Assembly: GCA_050291935.1 (NCBI GenBank)
Contig: JBNKKR010000005.1
Location: 65,142-129,141 of the forward strand
Direction of reading: 5' to 3'
From: Desulfocapsa sp050291935
Lineage (GTDB): Bacteria > Desulfobacterota > Desulfobulbia > Desulfobulbales > Desulfocapsaceae
Length of the DNA: 64,000 nt
Shown here: positions 1 through 8,560 of the stretch, piece by piece
Layout: each line of letters begins with the position of its first letter
How positions within the stretch are numbered: the stretch's first letter is position 1
Notes under the pieces: model-generated
What the model saw: only the letters and a program-made list of their open reading frames with translations
Database searches by the model: none
What the model was told of the DNA's origin: nothing
Made by a program: the position numbers and the translations under genes

Positions 1-151
1 TGATATTGGGGAGAAAATAGCCTCTTTGGTTAGGGATGAAAACCTTCAAGAAGAGCTGATCATGAGAGGTATTGATAACCAAAAGAGGTTTTCATGGACA
101 AAATGTGCAAGAGAAACTCTAGAGATATACAAGAAGGTCGCAGCACACTGA
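1..151 (+). CDS. Glycosyltransferase, GT4-type, C-terminal end only
   Basis: An open frame entering from the left edge ends at a TGA at 149-151 and gives 49 residues beginning DIGEKIASLVRDE. The pattern of a helix with acidic residues, then R-G-x-x-x-x-x-x-F-S-W and a terminal helix, is the usual C-terminal closing helix of GT-B glycosyltransferases of family GT4 (compare the FSWEKTGEM end of the GT4 gene at 59421). The catalytic part lies outside the window, so donor and acceptor cannot be judged. It is followed by a convergent gene (250-801), which marks the end of an upstream transcription unit. Confidence 0.65.
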   Translation, partial: DIGEKIASLVRDENLQEELIMRGIDNQKRFSWTKCARETLEIYKKVAAH

Positions 152-249
152 TTTGAAAATAAAATGATAAATCAGTATGTTACCTTGCGCGCCTCATGGG
201 GTGAAGGTTTGAACCGAAAACCTTCTAATAAAACTGCAACAATTTGCAA

Positions 250-801
250 TCAACCGTCAGCAGGTTTATTAAATACAACGGTATACCTACGTGCAACCCA
301 GCCTTGTTTCTCGTCAGGTGTCTTGATGTATAGCCAACTGTCACTTGTTCCAAGCACGTCAAGAACCATACCTCTCTTGACAACAGTTACAATACTGTTT
401 TGAATTCCTGGAGCACTTCGTACATTTAATGCTTCACTGGTAACACTAACTTTACTTTCTGGAGATGCCTCAGGAAGAGGGTTAGACACAACAACAAAGC
501 CTTGCGGTGCTTTCTTATAATAATTTCCTGCAACGGTATAAAAAAGTATCCCTCCCACGGTAAAAGAAACATATCCCGCAGGTAAACTGACCACCACTCT
601 TCCAAAAGGAATGGGAGCGCGGACAGTAACATGAGGACGGCGTACAGGAGTTGGGCGGACTACCACCGGGCGTGCCGGATGGACTATTACTCTTGGGGGT
701 GGTGCAGTAAAACCTACTTGTGCCGATAACAAAAGTGATGCCACAACGCCCAATGCTACCATCGACTTCATCCTTTTGTCACTGCTATTATTAGAATTCA
801 T
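250..801 (-). CDS. Exported DUF6515-like protein with C-terminal SH3 domain
   Basis: About 183 aa on the minus strand. The ATG at 801 was chosen because a GGAGA sits about 7 nt upstream; the frame stays open further but without such a site. The protein starts with a signal peptide (hydrophobic stretch VALGVVASLLLSAQVGFTA), then a Pro/Val/Arg-rich segment. Next come a central part with LPAGYVSFTVGGILFYTVAG and a YY(K)KAPQGFVVV motif, which I recognise from memory as the DUF6515 pattern common in Desulfobacterota. A bacterial SH3 fold closes it (LNVRSAPG near the start, GWVARRY at the end). It is probably periplasmic or envelope-associated, with the SH3 part binding peptidoglycan or protein; function unknown. 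It points away from the polysaccharide genes and is probably not part of them. Confidence 0.8.
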   Translation of the reverse strand: MNSNNSSDKRMKSMVALGVVASLLLSAQVGFTAPPPRVIVHPARPVVVRPTPVRRPHVTVRAPIPFGRVVVSLPAGYVSFTVGGILFYTVAGNYYKKAPQGFVVVSNPLPEASPESKVSVTSEALNVRSAPGIQNSIVTVVKRGMVLDVLGTSDSWLYIKTPDEKQGWVARRYTVVFNKPADG

Positions 802-1056
802 AGCTGTTCTCCAAACGTTTCTTCGAAATAAGATCACGTACAATATTCCCAAGCATTACCCTGATAGACATTAAACAACGTAACAAAATTGTATTCAACA
901 TTTATTTATCGCCTGCTGCACTCTTGATATTTGCAACAACAAGGAATCAGTGTTAAGTTGGCCGGGAAAATGGCCCCTTCATAATGTGTGGTTCTCTTCG
1001 AATCTTCCTTTATCTGGAAATTGCAACTCTAAAGTACTGTAACCCGTTTGTTTCAC

Positions 1057-3036
1057 ATGATAAAAAGAACTTATTACCCAGAGATAGATGGATTGCGAGC
1101 CATTGCTGTAACAGCAGTGCTGTTATTTCACTTTAAGTTTGCAGCTTTTAGCGGTGGTTATACCGGTGTGGACATTTTTTTTGTTATTTCCGGTTTTCTT
1201 ATCACGAGAAATATCGTCTTTAGCATTCAAAATAAATCATTTTCCTTTGGTCAATTTTACCTGAGACGAATACGCCGTCTATTTCCTGCTCTTTTTGCAA
1301 CGTATGCGGGAACACTTTTGCTGGGGTACTTACTGTTCACCCCAGAGCATCTGGCAAGATTAGGGAAAAGCTCAATTTTTAGTATGCTATCGGTCTCAAA
1401 CTTTTTTTTCTGGAGTGAAGCTGGGTACTTTGATACATCTCTTGACTTTAAACCACTGCTACATACCTGGTCATTGTCAATTGAGGAACAATTTTATTTC
1501 GTATGGCCAAGCATCCTTCTTTTACTCTCTAAAACAAAAAAAACTGTATGGACAGTGCTCTTTATTGTGAGCGCCGGAGTAGCATCTGTATACTGGGCGG
1601 AATTACGGCTAGTTTCAGACCCTTCTGGTGCTTTTTTCCTTCCCTTCTCAAGAATTGTCGAATTTGCCATTGGCGCTCTTCTTGTCTGGATTATTCGTTT
1701 TCAACCAAAAAACAAAACTGTTCTTGAACCCATTCTTGTAGCAGGACTTATTTTAGTTTTGTACGCCATATTCTCCTTTGATGAAAATACAGTGTTTCCT
1801 GGAATCAACTCCTTGGTTCCAGGCATTGGTGCTGGTTTGATTATATATGCTTGTAAAAGTAGCTATTTTGGCTGGTTACTTAGAAATCGTTTGTCAGTAG
1901 GAATCGGCTTAATTTCCTATTCGCTTTATCTGATTCATTGGCCGCTCATTGTCTTTTATAAGTACTGGAAATATACTGAATTTACGTCAAAAGATAGGCT
2001 CTTCCTTCTTATCGCAACGATCATTTTAGCCGTTTTATCATATTTCTTCGTAGAACAGCCCGTTCGACGATATCGATTTTCTGTCCATAAAAACGGCCCC
2101 AAAACGTTTGCTGCCATATGCGCAACCCTTGCAATAGCGCTTATTATTTCATCCAGCATCATCATTAAAAAAGAAGGTGTTCCCCAACGCATCAGTACTA
2201 AATTTTCACAAGTCAAAAATATTAAGCAGTTTCATACTGATCAATATGGAGGAAAAGGGTATGAACGAACGGGAAAACTGGGGGCTGACAAAGCAAATGA
2301 TAGAAATACTACTGTAATTTTAGCAGGAGATAGTTTTGCCTTGCAATATGCCACAGGTCTGGATCAGCTCTTTAAAAAAGAAAACATTTCCGCAACAATA
2401 ATAACTGATTACTCTTGTATCATTGGTCCCGAAATCACCTTTTTATATAAGGGAAAAGCTGACAAAGTATGCACAAGAAAGAACCAGCAATTTTTTAAAT
2501 TTGTAAAAAATAATAATTACCCTGTGATTTTTTCTCAGGCATGGACATGGTATATAACTGCAGTGAGTGATAGGGACGGCAAGCAGATAGAATTTAAAGA
2601 TAGAGAGCAATACAACGATTTTATGATAAATAATCTGCATAAAATAAGAAAGGAGTTGGGGTCTGAGCAGCAATTAATAATCATTGGCACGCCTCCTGGA
2701 AGTGGAAACAGAAACGGTGTTATCTCTTGTCTAAATCGTCCAAACTATCTACCGAATAATTGTCTTGACGCCATGGTGTTTGATAAGCATCAAGGAAATG
2801 GTTGGAGTATCAACAAAAAGCTTCAATCTTTTGCTGATGCAACAGAGAATACATATTTTTTGGATCCTTACCGAGTATTTTGTGATGAAAATGTTTGCTA
2901 CGCCCTTGATTCTCAAGATGACAAGATATGGTATTCCGATGGACACCATATTTCCATTGATGGTTCCATGAAATTTATTGATGATCTTAGTCACGAGTTA
3001 TTGATGATATTAGGAAAAACGAGTAGAAACAACTAG
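1057..3036 (+). CDS. OafA-type membrane O-acyltransferase with SGNH domain
   Basis: About 659 aa. The N-terminal half is an acyltransferase-3 domain of roughly ten membrane helices: it opens with Y-Y-P-E-I-D-G-L-R-A, has the conserved His in LLFHFKF, and shows GVDIFFVISGFLI and WSLSIEEQFYFVWP. The C-terminal third is an SGNH hydrolase-like domain with GDSFA (block I, near 2330) and DGHHIS (block V, near 2940). In this family the membrane half is thought to bring an acyl group across the membrane and the SGNH half to place it on a sugar hydroxyl, so surface-glycan O-acetylation is the likely role. ATG 1057 is preferred over an in-frame TTG at 1048; no good ribosome site is seen. It is first in the plus-strand run. 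A second member lies at 41176. Confidence 0.9.
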   Translation: MIKRTYYPEIDGLRAIAVTAVLLFHFKFAAFSGGYTGVDIFFVISGFLITRNIVFSIQNKSFSFGQFYLRRIRRLFPALFATYAGTLLLGYLLFTPEHLARLGKSSIFSMLSVSNFFFWSEAGYFDTSLDFKPLLHTWSLSIEEQFYFVWPSILLLLSKTKKTVWTVLFIVSAGVASVYWAELRLVSDPSGAFFLPFSRIVEFAIGALLVWIIRFQPKNKTVLEPILVAGLILVLYAIFSFDENTVFPGINSLVPGIGAGLIIYACKSSYFGWLLRNRLSVGIGLISYSLYLIHWPLIVFYKYWKYTEFTSKDRLFLLIATIILAVLSYFFVEQPVRRYRFSVHKNGPKTFAAICATLAIALIISSSIIIKKEGVPQRISTKFSQVKNIKQFHTDQYGGKGYERTGKLGADKANDRNTTVILAGDSFALQYATGLDQLFKKENISATIITDYSCIIGPEITFLYKGKADKVCTRKNQQFFKFVKNNNYPVIFSQAWTWYITAVSDRDGKQIEFKDREQYNDFMINNLHKIRKELGSEQQLIIIGTPPGSGNRNGVISCLNRPNYLPNNCLDAMVFDKHQGNGWSINKKLQSFADATENTYFLDPYRVFCDENVCYALDSQDDKIWYSDGHHISIDGSMKFIDDLSHELLMILGKTSRNN

Positions 3037-3083
3037 GAGTTGTCGCATAATTCTTGTTCAATTCCTACGGTGAAAAGAAAGCA

Positions 3084-3800
3084 GTGAATACGGTAAAAAT
3101 GGAAAATGTAGAAAATACACAGGATGTTATTTTTGTTGTTATTCCTGTTTACAACGAATCGTCAGTGATACAGTCTGTTATTGATGAAGTAGTTGCTGCT
3201 GGCCCGTATAGAATAATTGTGGTTGATGATGGCAGTTCGGACAATACTTTTCAAGTGGCCCAAAAAAATCCTGAAATAACCGCATTACGACATAAAATTA
3301 ATCGTGGAAAGGGTGCAGCGATTAAAACTGGTATTGTCGCTGCAAATCTTTTAGGAGCTGACATTGTAGTGACAATGGACGGTGATGGGCAACATGATCC
3401 GGAAGATATTGCTGTTCTTGTTGAACCTATCCTTACAAAAAGATGCGATGTTGTTTTAGGAAGTAGGCGTGTTGATACAGGTGAAATGCCCAAAATAAAA
3501 GTGCTGGCCAATAAAATAGGTAATATGGTGACTTGGCTATTGTATGGCATGATGGTATCGGATAGCCAGTCTGGTTTTAGGGCATATTCACATTTTGCGG
3601 CTCATATTATTGATACCAAAGCAGATAAATATGAGTATGATAGTAAGGTAATTCGAGAGATTAATAATAATCGTCTGAAGTTTGAGGAAGTACACATTAA
3701 AGTACGGTATACTGAATATTCCATGGGGAAAGCTCAAAAACAGGGGTTTGTAAATGGAATTAAAACACTTATTCGCATGATTTGGGGGATGTTAGTGTGA
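3084..3800 (+). CDS. GT2 glycosyltransferase, polyprenyl-phosphate sugar synthase-like
   Basis: About 238 aa from GTG 3084; TTG 3054 and ATG 3099 are alternative starts and none has a convincing ribosome site. It is a compact GT-A fold with IPVYNESS, VVDDGSSD and the metal-binding TMDGDGQHDPED, followed by SQSGFRAY, the layout of dolichyl/polyprenyl-phosphate mannose synthase relatives. It has no C-terminal membrane helices. It likely transfers a sugar from a nucleotide to a polyprenyl phosphate on the cytoplasmic face. The stop overlaps the start of the DUF2304 gene (GTGA, 3797-3800), and a GT-C enzyme follows. Together these form a plausible unit that makes a lipid-linked sugar and then uses it outside the membrane. 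The sugar is unknown. Confidence 0.85.
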   Translation: MNTVKMENVENTQDVIFVVIPVYNESSVIQSVIDEVVAAGPYRIIVVDDGSSDNTFQVAQKNPEITALRHKINRGKGAAIKTGIVAANLLGADIVVTMDGDGQHDPEDIAVLVEPILTKRCDVVLGSRRVDTGEMPKIKVLANKIGNMVTWLLYGMMVSDSQSGFRAYSHFAAHIIDTKADKYEYDSKVIREINNNRLKFEEVHIKVRYTEYSMGKAQKQGFVNGIKTLIRMIWGMLV

Positions 3801-4159
3801 AGTTTCAACTCTATCAGATAGTAGTGGTAGGACTATCTTCTGTAATGCTGTTTCAGGGAATAAAAGAATTTGTTAAGCGTGAGACTGGACAGACCTTACT
3901 TAAGTTGGTTGTGCGGTTGATTGTGTGGGGGGGGATGGCATTGGTTGCCATTTACCCGGATTTTACGATGTTAATGGCTCGGTTAATCGGTATAGAAGGA
4001 AATATCAATGCCGTAATTCTAACGGGATTTCTTCTTGTTTTTTTGATTATTTTTAAGCTGTTATCTGCCATAGAGAAAATTGAACAGAATATTTCCGAAT
4101 TGACCAGAAAAGAAGCACTGAGCGATCTTTCAGATTCACTAACAAAAAAAAATAAGTAG
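3797..4159 (+). CDS. DUF2304 small membrane protein
   Basis: About 120 aa from GTG 3797, whose GTGA overlaps the stop of the GT2 gene. An in-frame TTG at 3782 is less likely. Three hydrophobic helices (VVVGLSSVMLFQGI, LIVWGGMALVAIYP and VILTGFLLVFLIIFKLL) are followed by a polar, coiled-coil-like tail. This is the DUF2304 pattern: small membrane proteins found beside DPM-type GT2 enzymes. Their role is not established; a membrane anchor or partner for the GT2, or a lipid-sugar flipping role, has been suggested by context. Here it sits exactly between a GT2 and a GT-C gene. The gene at 60628 carries the same domain fused to a GT-C enzyme. Confidence 0.85.
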   Translation: MKFQLYQIVVVGLSSVMLFQGIKEFVKRETGQTLLKLVVRLIVWGGMALVAIYPDFTMLMARLIGIEGNINAVILTGFLLVFLIIFKLLSAIEKIEQNISELTRKEALSDLSDSLTKKNK

Positions 4160-4168
4160 CAGTTGTAC

Positions 4169-5932
4169 GTGAAAAGAGTGATAAATCATTTTGCAAAATA
4201 CAATACTATCCTGCGAAGCGGTGTCATTGTCTTTTTGGGACTTTGGTGTGTTGTTTCTCTGGCGGCATTTGTTGGCATGTATAAACTGTGGTGGGACCGG
4301 GAGCGTGTTCAATATCTCGGAAAGGATGTCACCGAACAGAGAAAAATTGTTTTTCAGTTAGCAGGTATACCACAGTCGTATCTCTCAGCACTGAATGTTG
4401 CAGTTGATCAATGGCCGGAAAAGACCCACTACTCCATTGAAGGGCAAAAAGTGAAGGGGTCTTATTTAGCTTATCTCCTGATTCCTCGTGTACCTTCTTC
4501 AGAAAATGACTCACATAGACTTGTTTTAACAGAAAAAGCTACTGTGGAAGGAGGTGTTCCAGGAGGAAAATTTGAAAAACGGCCAAAGAATCAATATGTT
4601 GCATCCCAAGGTTTTGTGCTTTCGGTTTTGTCCATTTCTGGATTGGCTTTGTTTTTGCGTCGTTTTGTGAAAAATTACAACCTCAGTGTTCCGGAAATAT
4701 TTGCTGCTGTATGTTTATTGGTCTCTGGTGTAACACTACTTAGTAAAGTACTTTTTCTGTATACGGCTCCTGCATTTTATCTAGTTGTATTAACATCTTT
4801 TGTTGGGTGGATATCTCTTCTCTTTAGAGGTGGTAGCCGGATAATGCGAATGGCTACAAGTGGAAAACACAGCACTAGCGCTCAAGGAACTAGGTGGAGA
4901 ACAACGGTTATCTGGATAAGTTGCTTTTTAATCGCTCTTGCTGTGTTATGGGTGCTATTGATGTCAGTAATTGTTGTGCCCGACGATTGGGATGCCTGGG
5001 CGATTTGGGGGGCAAAGGCAAAGATGCTGGCCCTTGGCTATGGACCATTAGAGGATGTTTTTCCCTTTGGTCATTCTGATTACCCTTTACTATGGCCTAC
5101 GATTTGGGCCTTCTCCGGTTGGTGTGGCGGTGGTTGGGAAGAACAATGGAGCAGAGGTTGGGGAGCAGTTTTCCTTCTGTTGAGTTGCTGGGAAATAGCT
5201 GTAATTGTGTTCCGCTCCACTAAGCGGCAGGATATTGCTCTTATGGCAGGTGCACTGTTTGCCTCCATTCCTTTGGTTCCACTTATTGCTTCCTGGTCCT
5301 ATGCTGAGGCGCCATTTTGGCTTATGATTGTAAGTTGTTTTGGTTGTTTATCGTTATGGCGTAAAGACGGATCTGACACTCAACTGATATGGGCCGCAAT
5401 TCTTGCAGTAGCTGCTGCTTATACCAAAAATGAGGGACTCCTCTTTGCTCTTATCATGGCTGTATGGGTCTTCTTTGTACCCGGTCGTCGCATCTACTCC
5501 CTATTTCTTTTTCTGATCGTTGTTATTGGGCTTTATGCACCTTGGTATTATTGGGTAAGAATTGTTGCAGATTTTGGTTCTCATGCAACATCAGGTTTAA
5601 GTCTTTCAACTGATGCGATGTTAAGGGCATGGGGGCGTCTTCCCAACGCCCTTGAAATGATCGTAAAGTTGTATGGTGATGTACGGCAGTGGAATTTGGT
5701 GCTTTGGGGACTTGGATGTGGATGGGTACTATTTTTTTTCAGACCAAGAAAAATGATCGATGCTTTGATCCCTGTCCTTATGTTGCTTGGATATTTGCTT
5801 ATCGTGCTCTTTCATCAGGCGGAGATCTATTGGCAGGTGGGGACCTCATGGAATCGGTTAACTGTGCAAGTGCTTCCTTTGCTGATTGTTGTTGTTATTC
5901 CAGGAATTGTACAAGAAGTGTTGGACAGATAA
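4169..5932 (+). CDS. Membrane glycosyltransferase, GT-C (GT39-like)
   Basis: About 587 aa from GTG 4169 (TTG 4163 is possible). An N-terminal membrane helix (IVFLGLWCVVSLAAFVGMY) is followed by a polar region of roughly 100 residues that would face the periplasm, then about ten more helices. The segment VVPDDWDAWAIWGAKAKM, just after a membrane helix, resembles the acidic first extracytoplasmic loop that carries the catalytic Asp of GT-C enzymes. Such proteins use polyprenyl-phosphate sugars as donors. It lies 9 nt after the DUF2304 gene, so the upstream GT2 is a reasonable source of its donor. Acceptor and sugar are unknown. I do not see the Lys/Arg-rich C-terminal domain of ArnT. Confidence 0.75.
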   Translation: MKRVINHFAKYNTILRSGVIVFLGLWCVVSLAAFVGMYKLWWDRERVQYLGKDVTEQRKIVFQLAGIPQSYLSALNVAVDQWPEKTHYSIEGQKVKGSYLAYLLIPRVPSSENDSHRLVLTEKATVEGGVPGGKFEKRPKNQYVASQGFVLSVLSISGLALFLRRFVKNYNLSVPEIFAAVCLLVSGVTLLSKVLFLYTAPAFYLVVLTSFVGWISLLFRGGSRIMRMATSGKHSTSAQGTRWRTTVIWISCFLIALAVLWVLLMSVIVVPDDWDAWAIWGAKAKMLALGYGPLEDVFPFGHSDYPLLWPTIWAFSGWCGGGWEEQWSRGWGAVFLLLSCWEIAVIVFRSTKRQDIALMAGALFASIPLVPLIASWSYAEAPFWLMIVSCFGCLSLWRKDGSDTQLIWAAILAVAAAYTKNEGLLFALIMAVWVFFVPGRRIYSLFLFLIVVIGLYAPWYYWVRIVADFGSHATSGLSLSTDAMLRAWGRLPNALEMIVKLYGDVRQWNLVLWGLGCGWVLFFFRPRKMIDALIPVLMLLGYLLIVLFHQAEIYWQVGTSWNRLTVQVLPLLIVVVIPGIVQEVLDR

Positions 5933-5939
5933 GGCCGTT

Positions 5940-6725
5940 ATGTTTTTCCTAAGTCGCCTCATTGTCGAATTACTTTCACCACTTACCTTTGCTCTTCTAT
6001 TATTATGTTTTAGTTTGTTATGTTATCTCTTACGACGGCGGTCAGCAGGGATATTTTTTCAAATTGTTGGACTTTTGATTATATTGATTTCAGGCTATGG
6101 TATCGGTGCTAAAAAATACCTTTTTTCCCTTGAAAATCGATACCAACCGTTTGCTATTGAAAATATTTCTTCAGATACACAAAAAGAAATAGGTTATGTG
6201 GTGGTGTTGGGGGCCGGGCATGTTTCAGATTCACGGCTACCAGTGACAAGTCAGGTTGGAGGGAGTTCTCTCTATCGTTTGGTTGAGGGAATCAGGGTAT
6301 CTAAAAGTTTACCAGGGAGCGTCTTAATTCTCAGTGGTGGTATTGGTTATGATCCGGTGCCCAACGCTGAGGTGGTGGCTGAGGTAGCTACTATCTTAGG
6401 GCTTGATTCAAAATCCATAATCATTGAGAACAGACCTCGTGATACAGAGGAGGAGGCGGATTTTCTAAAACCGCTACTCCACGAAAAACCGTTTATATTG
6501 GTTACGTCTGCAGCTCATATGGCAAGGGCCATGGATATTTTTTTGCAACGTGGAATGTCTCCAATTGCAGCGCCAACCGATTATATAATAAAACAACATC
6601 TTAACGCACCTGCAGGGGATTTGTTTCCTACTACTAACAATATTGCTATTGTAAAACGGGTGATCTATGAATGGATTGGAACAGTATGGATGAAACTAAA
6701 GAGAACTATCAGAAGCTCTCCATAA
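5940..6725 (+). CDS. ElyC/SanA/YdcF (DUF218) family envelope protein
   Basis: About 261 aa from ATG 5940. The frame is open 54 nt further upstream, but that would overlap the preceding gene, and MFFLSRLIVELLSPLTF is a typical start for this family. Two N-terminal membrane helices (FALLLLCFSLLCYLL and FFQIVGLLIILISGYGIG) precede a DUF218 domain: VVVLGAGHVSD, SLYRLVEGIRVSKSLPG, LILSGGIG, RDTEEEA and LVTSAAHMARAM. E. coli ElyC of this family influences undecaprenyl-phosphate use in peptidoglycan and enterobacterial common antigen synthesis. A lipid-carrier-related role would suit this cluster but is inference. The next gene overlaps its end by 55 nt. Confidence 0.85.
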   Translation: MFFLSRLIVELLSPLTFALLLLCFSLLCYLLRRRSAGIFFQIVGLLIILISGYGIGAKKYLFSLENRYQPFAIENISSDTQKEIGYVVVLGAGHVSDSRLPVTSQVGGSSLYRLVEGIRVSKSLPGSVLILSGGIGYDPVPNAEVVAEVATILGLDSKSIIIENRPRDTEEEADFLKPLLHEKPFILVTSAAHMARAMDIFLQRGMSPIAAPTDYIIKQHLNAPAGDLFPTTNNIAIVKRVIYEWIGTVWMKLKRTIRSSP

Positions 6726-7411
6726 TCATACCAGTGTACAACGAACAAAAAACGTTGCAACAGGTAATTGATATGATTGCGGCAGTTGAGCTGCCTTTGA
6801 AAAAAGAAATTGTATTGGTGGATGACTACTCAACGGATGGAAGTCGTGAGTTAATAGAGAGTGGAATCCAAATTGAAGGGGAGCAACTGGTTAAAGTTTT
6901 CCATAGTGTAAATCAGGGAAAGGGAGCTGCTCTTCGTTCCGGATTCAAGGCTGCAACGGGAGATATTGTATTAATTCAGGATGCTGATTTGGAGTATAAT
7001 CCGCAAGAATATCATAGGCTTTTAGCGCCAATTATTGATGGCCGTGCAGATGTCGTATATGGGTCACGTTTTGTTGGATCTGATGCCCATCGTGTACATC
7101 TTTTTTGGCATATGGTGGGCAACAGGATACTAACCTTAGCATCCAATATGTTGACTAACCTTAATTTGACGGACATGGAAACATGTTACAAAGTATTTCG
7201 AAAACCCATACTGGATACCATTAGCATTTGTGAAAATAGATTTGGATTTGAACCTGAGATTACAGCAAAAATTGCAAAGCAACGATGTAAGATATATGAA
7301 GTTGGCATTTCGTATAATGGCCGCTCTTATGAGGAAGGAAAAAAGATAGGGTGGAAAGATGGTGTCAGGGCTTTTTGGTGTATTGTAAAGTATAATATGC
7401 TGCGCTATTAA
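6671..7411 (+). CDS. GT2 glycosyltransferase, DPM1-like
   Basis: 246 aa from ATG 6671 (ATG 6686 possible), overlapping the end of the DUF218 gene. The GT-A fold is intact: IIIPVYNEQKTL, VLVDDYSTDGS, NQGKGAALRSGF, IQDADLEYNPQEY (metal-binding DAD) and MLTNLNLTDMETCYKVF. This set is the signature of the DPM1-like subfamily that typically makes polyprenyl-phosphate mannose or glucose. There are no membrane segments. It is the second such enzyme within 4 kb, which suggests more than one lipid-linked sugar donor for the GT-C enzymes of the window. The gap to the decarboxylase gene is 54 nt. Confidence 0.88.
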   Translation: MDWNSMDETKENYQKLSIIIPVYNEQKTLQQVIDMIAAVELPLKKEIVLVDDYSTDGSRELIESGIQIEGEQLVKVFHSVNQGKGAALRSGFKAATGDIVLIQDADLEYNPQEYHRLLAPIIDGRADVVYGSRFVGSDAHRVHLFWHMVGNRILTLASNMLTNLNLTDMETCYKVFRKPILDTISICENRFGFEPEITAKIAKQRCKIYEVGISYNGRSYEEGKKIGWKDGVRAFWCIVKYNMLRY

Positions 7412-7465
7412 TTGCCCTTATGGCCCCAAAAAAGGTGTTAAGGCATGGGGAGTTAAGGACTGAAA

Positions 7466-8431
7466 ATGGAAGACTATAACATTAAAAAAAGAGTATTAGT
7501 TACTGGCGGAGCAGGTTTTTTGGGTTCACATCTTTGTGAAAAACTGCTTGACCAAGGAGCAGAAGTACTTTGTCTTGATAACTATTTTACTGGGACAAAA
7601 CGAAACATTCAAGCGCTTCTTCATAACCCCTCTTTTGAGCTACTCCGTCATGATGTGACGTTTCCTTTGTATGTTGAGGTTGATGAAATCTACAATTTGG
7701 CCTGTCCTGCCTCTCCTATTCATTATCAGCATGATCCTGTGCAGACAACCAAAACTTCTGTGCATGGGGCAATTAATATGCTAGGCCTTGCAAAGCGTGT
7801 ACGAGCTAAGATATTTCAGGCATCCACAAGTGAGGTGTATGGAGATCCGGAAGTTCATCCTCAAGTGGAGACCTACTGGGGGCACGTGAATCCGACGGGG
7901 ATTCGCTCCTGTTACGATGAGGGGAAACGTTGTGCGGAAACGCTGTTCTTCGATTATCACCGCCAGCATAATCTTCGAATAAAGATTGGACGATTGTTTA
8001 ACACCTATGGTCCCAGGATGCATCCCAATGACGGTCGGGTTGTCTCCAACTTTATTGTTCAGGCTCTAAAAGGCATTCCCATTACAGTGTATGGTAATGG
8101 CTCCCAGACACGCTCTTTCTGTTATGTTGATGATTTGATAGAGTTAATGGTGTTGTTTATGAACAGTGATGATGATTTTACTGGGCCCATGAATATGGGG
8201 AATCCCAATGAGTTCACGATCCTCCAACTTGCAGAACTTGTGACGGAGATGATTAGTTCGTCATCAGATATTGTGTATAAGGATTTACCAGCGGACGATC
8301 CGAAGCAGCGGAGTGCTGATATCTCCCTTGCGAAAAACAAATTAGGTTGGGAACCGACTACCCAACTAGAAGAAGGGCTTCGGTATGCAATTGATTATTT
8401 TGATAATTTATTGTCGGAGGGCTGGAAGTAA
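7466..8431 (+). CDS. uxs: UDP-glucuronate decarboxylase (UDP-xylose synthase)
   Basis: 321 aa, ATG 7466 with AAGGA about 7 nt upstream. It is an extended short-chain dehydrogenase: NAD-binding TGGAGFLGSHL at the N-terminus and the Tyr-Lys pair in CYDEGKR. Features specific to UDP-xylose synthases are ACPASPIHYQHDPVQTTKTS, GIRSCYDEGKRCAETLF, IGRLFNTYGPRMHPNDGRV and GNGSQTRSFCYVDDLI. It converts UDP-glucuronate to UDP-xylose, releasing CO2, in the cytoplasm. No UDP-glucose dehydrogenase is visible in the window, so UDP-glucuronate must come from elsewhere. A hairpin that may be a terminator follows at 8478. Confidence 0.92.
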   Translation: MEDYNIKKRVLVTGGAGFLGSHLCEKLLDQGAEVLCLDNYFTGTKRNIQALLHNPSFELLRHDVTFPLYVEVDEIYNLACPASPIHYQHDPVQTTKTSVHGAINMLGLAKRVRAKIFQASTSEVYGDPEVHPQVETYWGHVNPTGIRSCYDEGKRCAETLFFDYHRQHNLRIKIGRLFNTYGPRMHPNDGRVVSNFIVQALKGIPITVYGNGSQTRSFCYVDDLIELMVLFMNSDDDFTGPMNMGNPNEFTILQLAELVTEMISSSSDIVYKDLPADDPKQRSADISLAKNKLGWEPTTQLEEGLRYAIDYFDNLLSEGWK

Positions 8432-8477
8432 GAAAATGTGAGAAGAAACAATATATCGGACACACTGATGCTAGAGT

Positions 8478-8545
8478 AGAGTGTTGAAAACTACACCTGA
8501 AAAATTTGATTTCAGAAGTAATTTTCAGCACTCTTTTATTTTTTA
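8478..8545 (+). terminator. Possible intrinsic terminator after the decarboxylase gene
   Basis: AGAGTGTTGAAAA (8478-8490) can pair over 13 positions (one G-U) with TTTTCAGCACTCT (8522-8534), directly followed by TTTATTTTTT. The 31-nt loop holds its own CTGAAA/TTTCAG hairpin. The long loop makes it less typical than a textbook terminator. It would separate the 1057-8431 block from the GT2 gene starting at 8561. Confidence 0.5.
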
Positions 8546-8560
8546 AAAAAGGTTTTTAAA

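Noticed and set aside
960..980. GGCC...GGCC hairpin in the divergent gap before 1057
   Set aside because: Four-base stem built on a self-complementary tetramer; likely chance.
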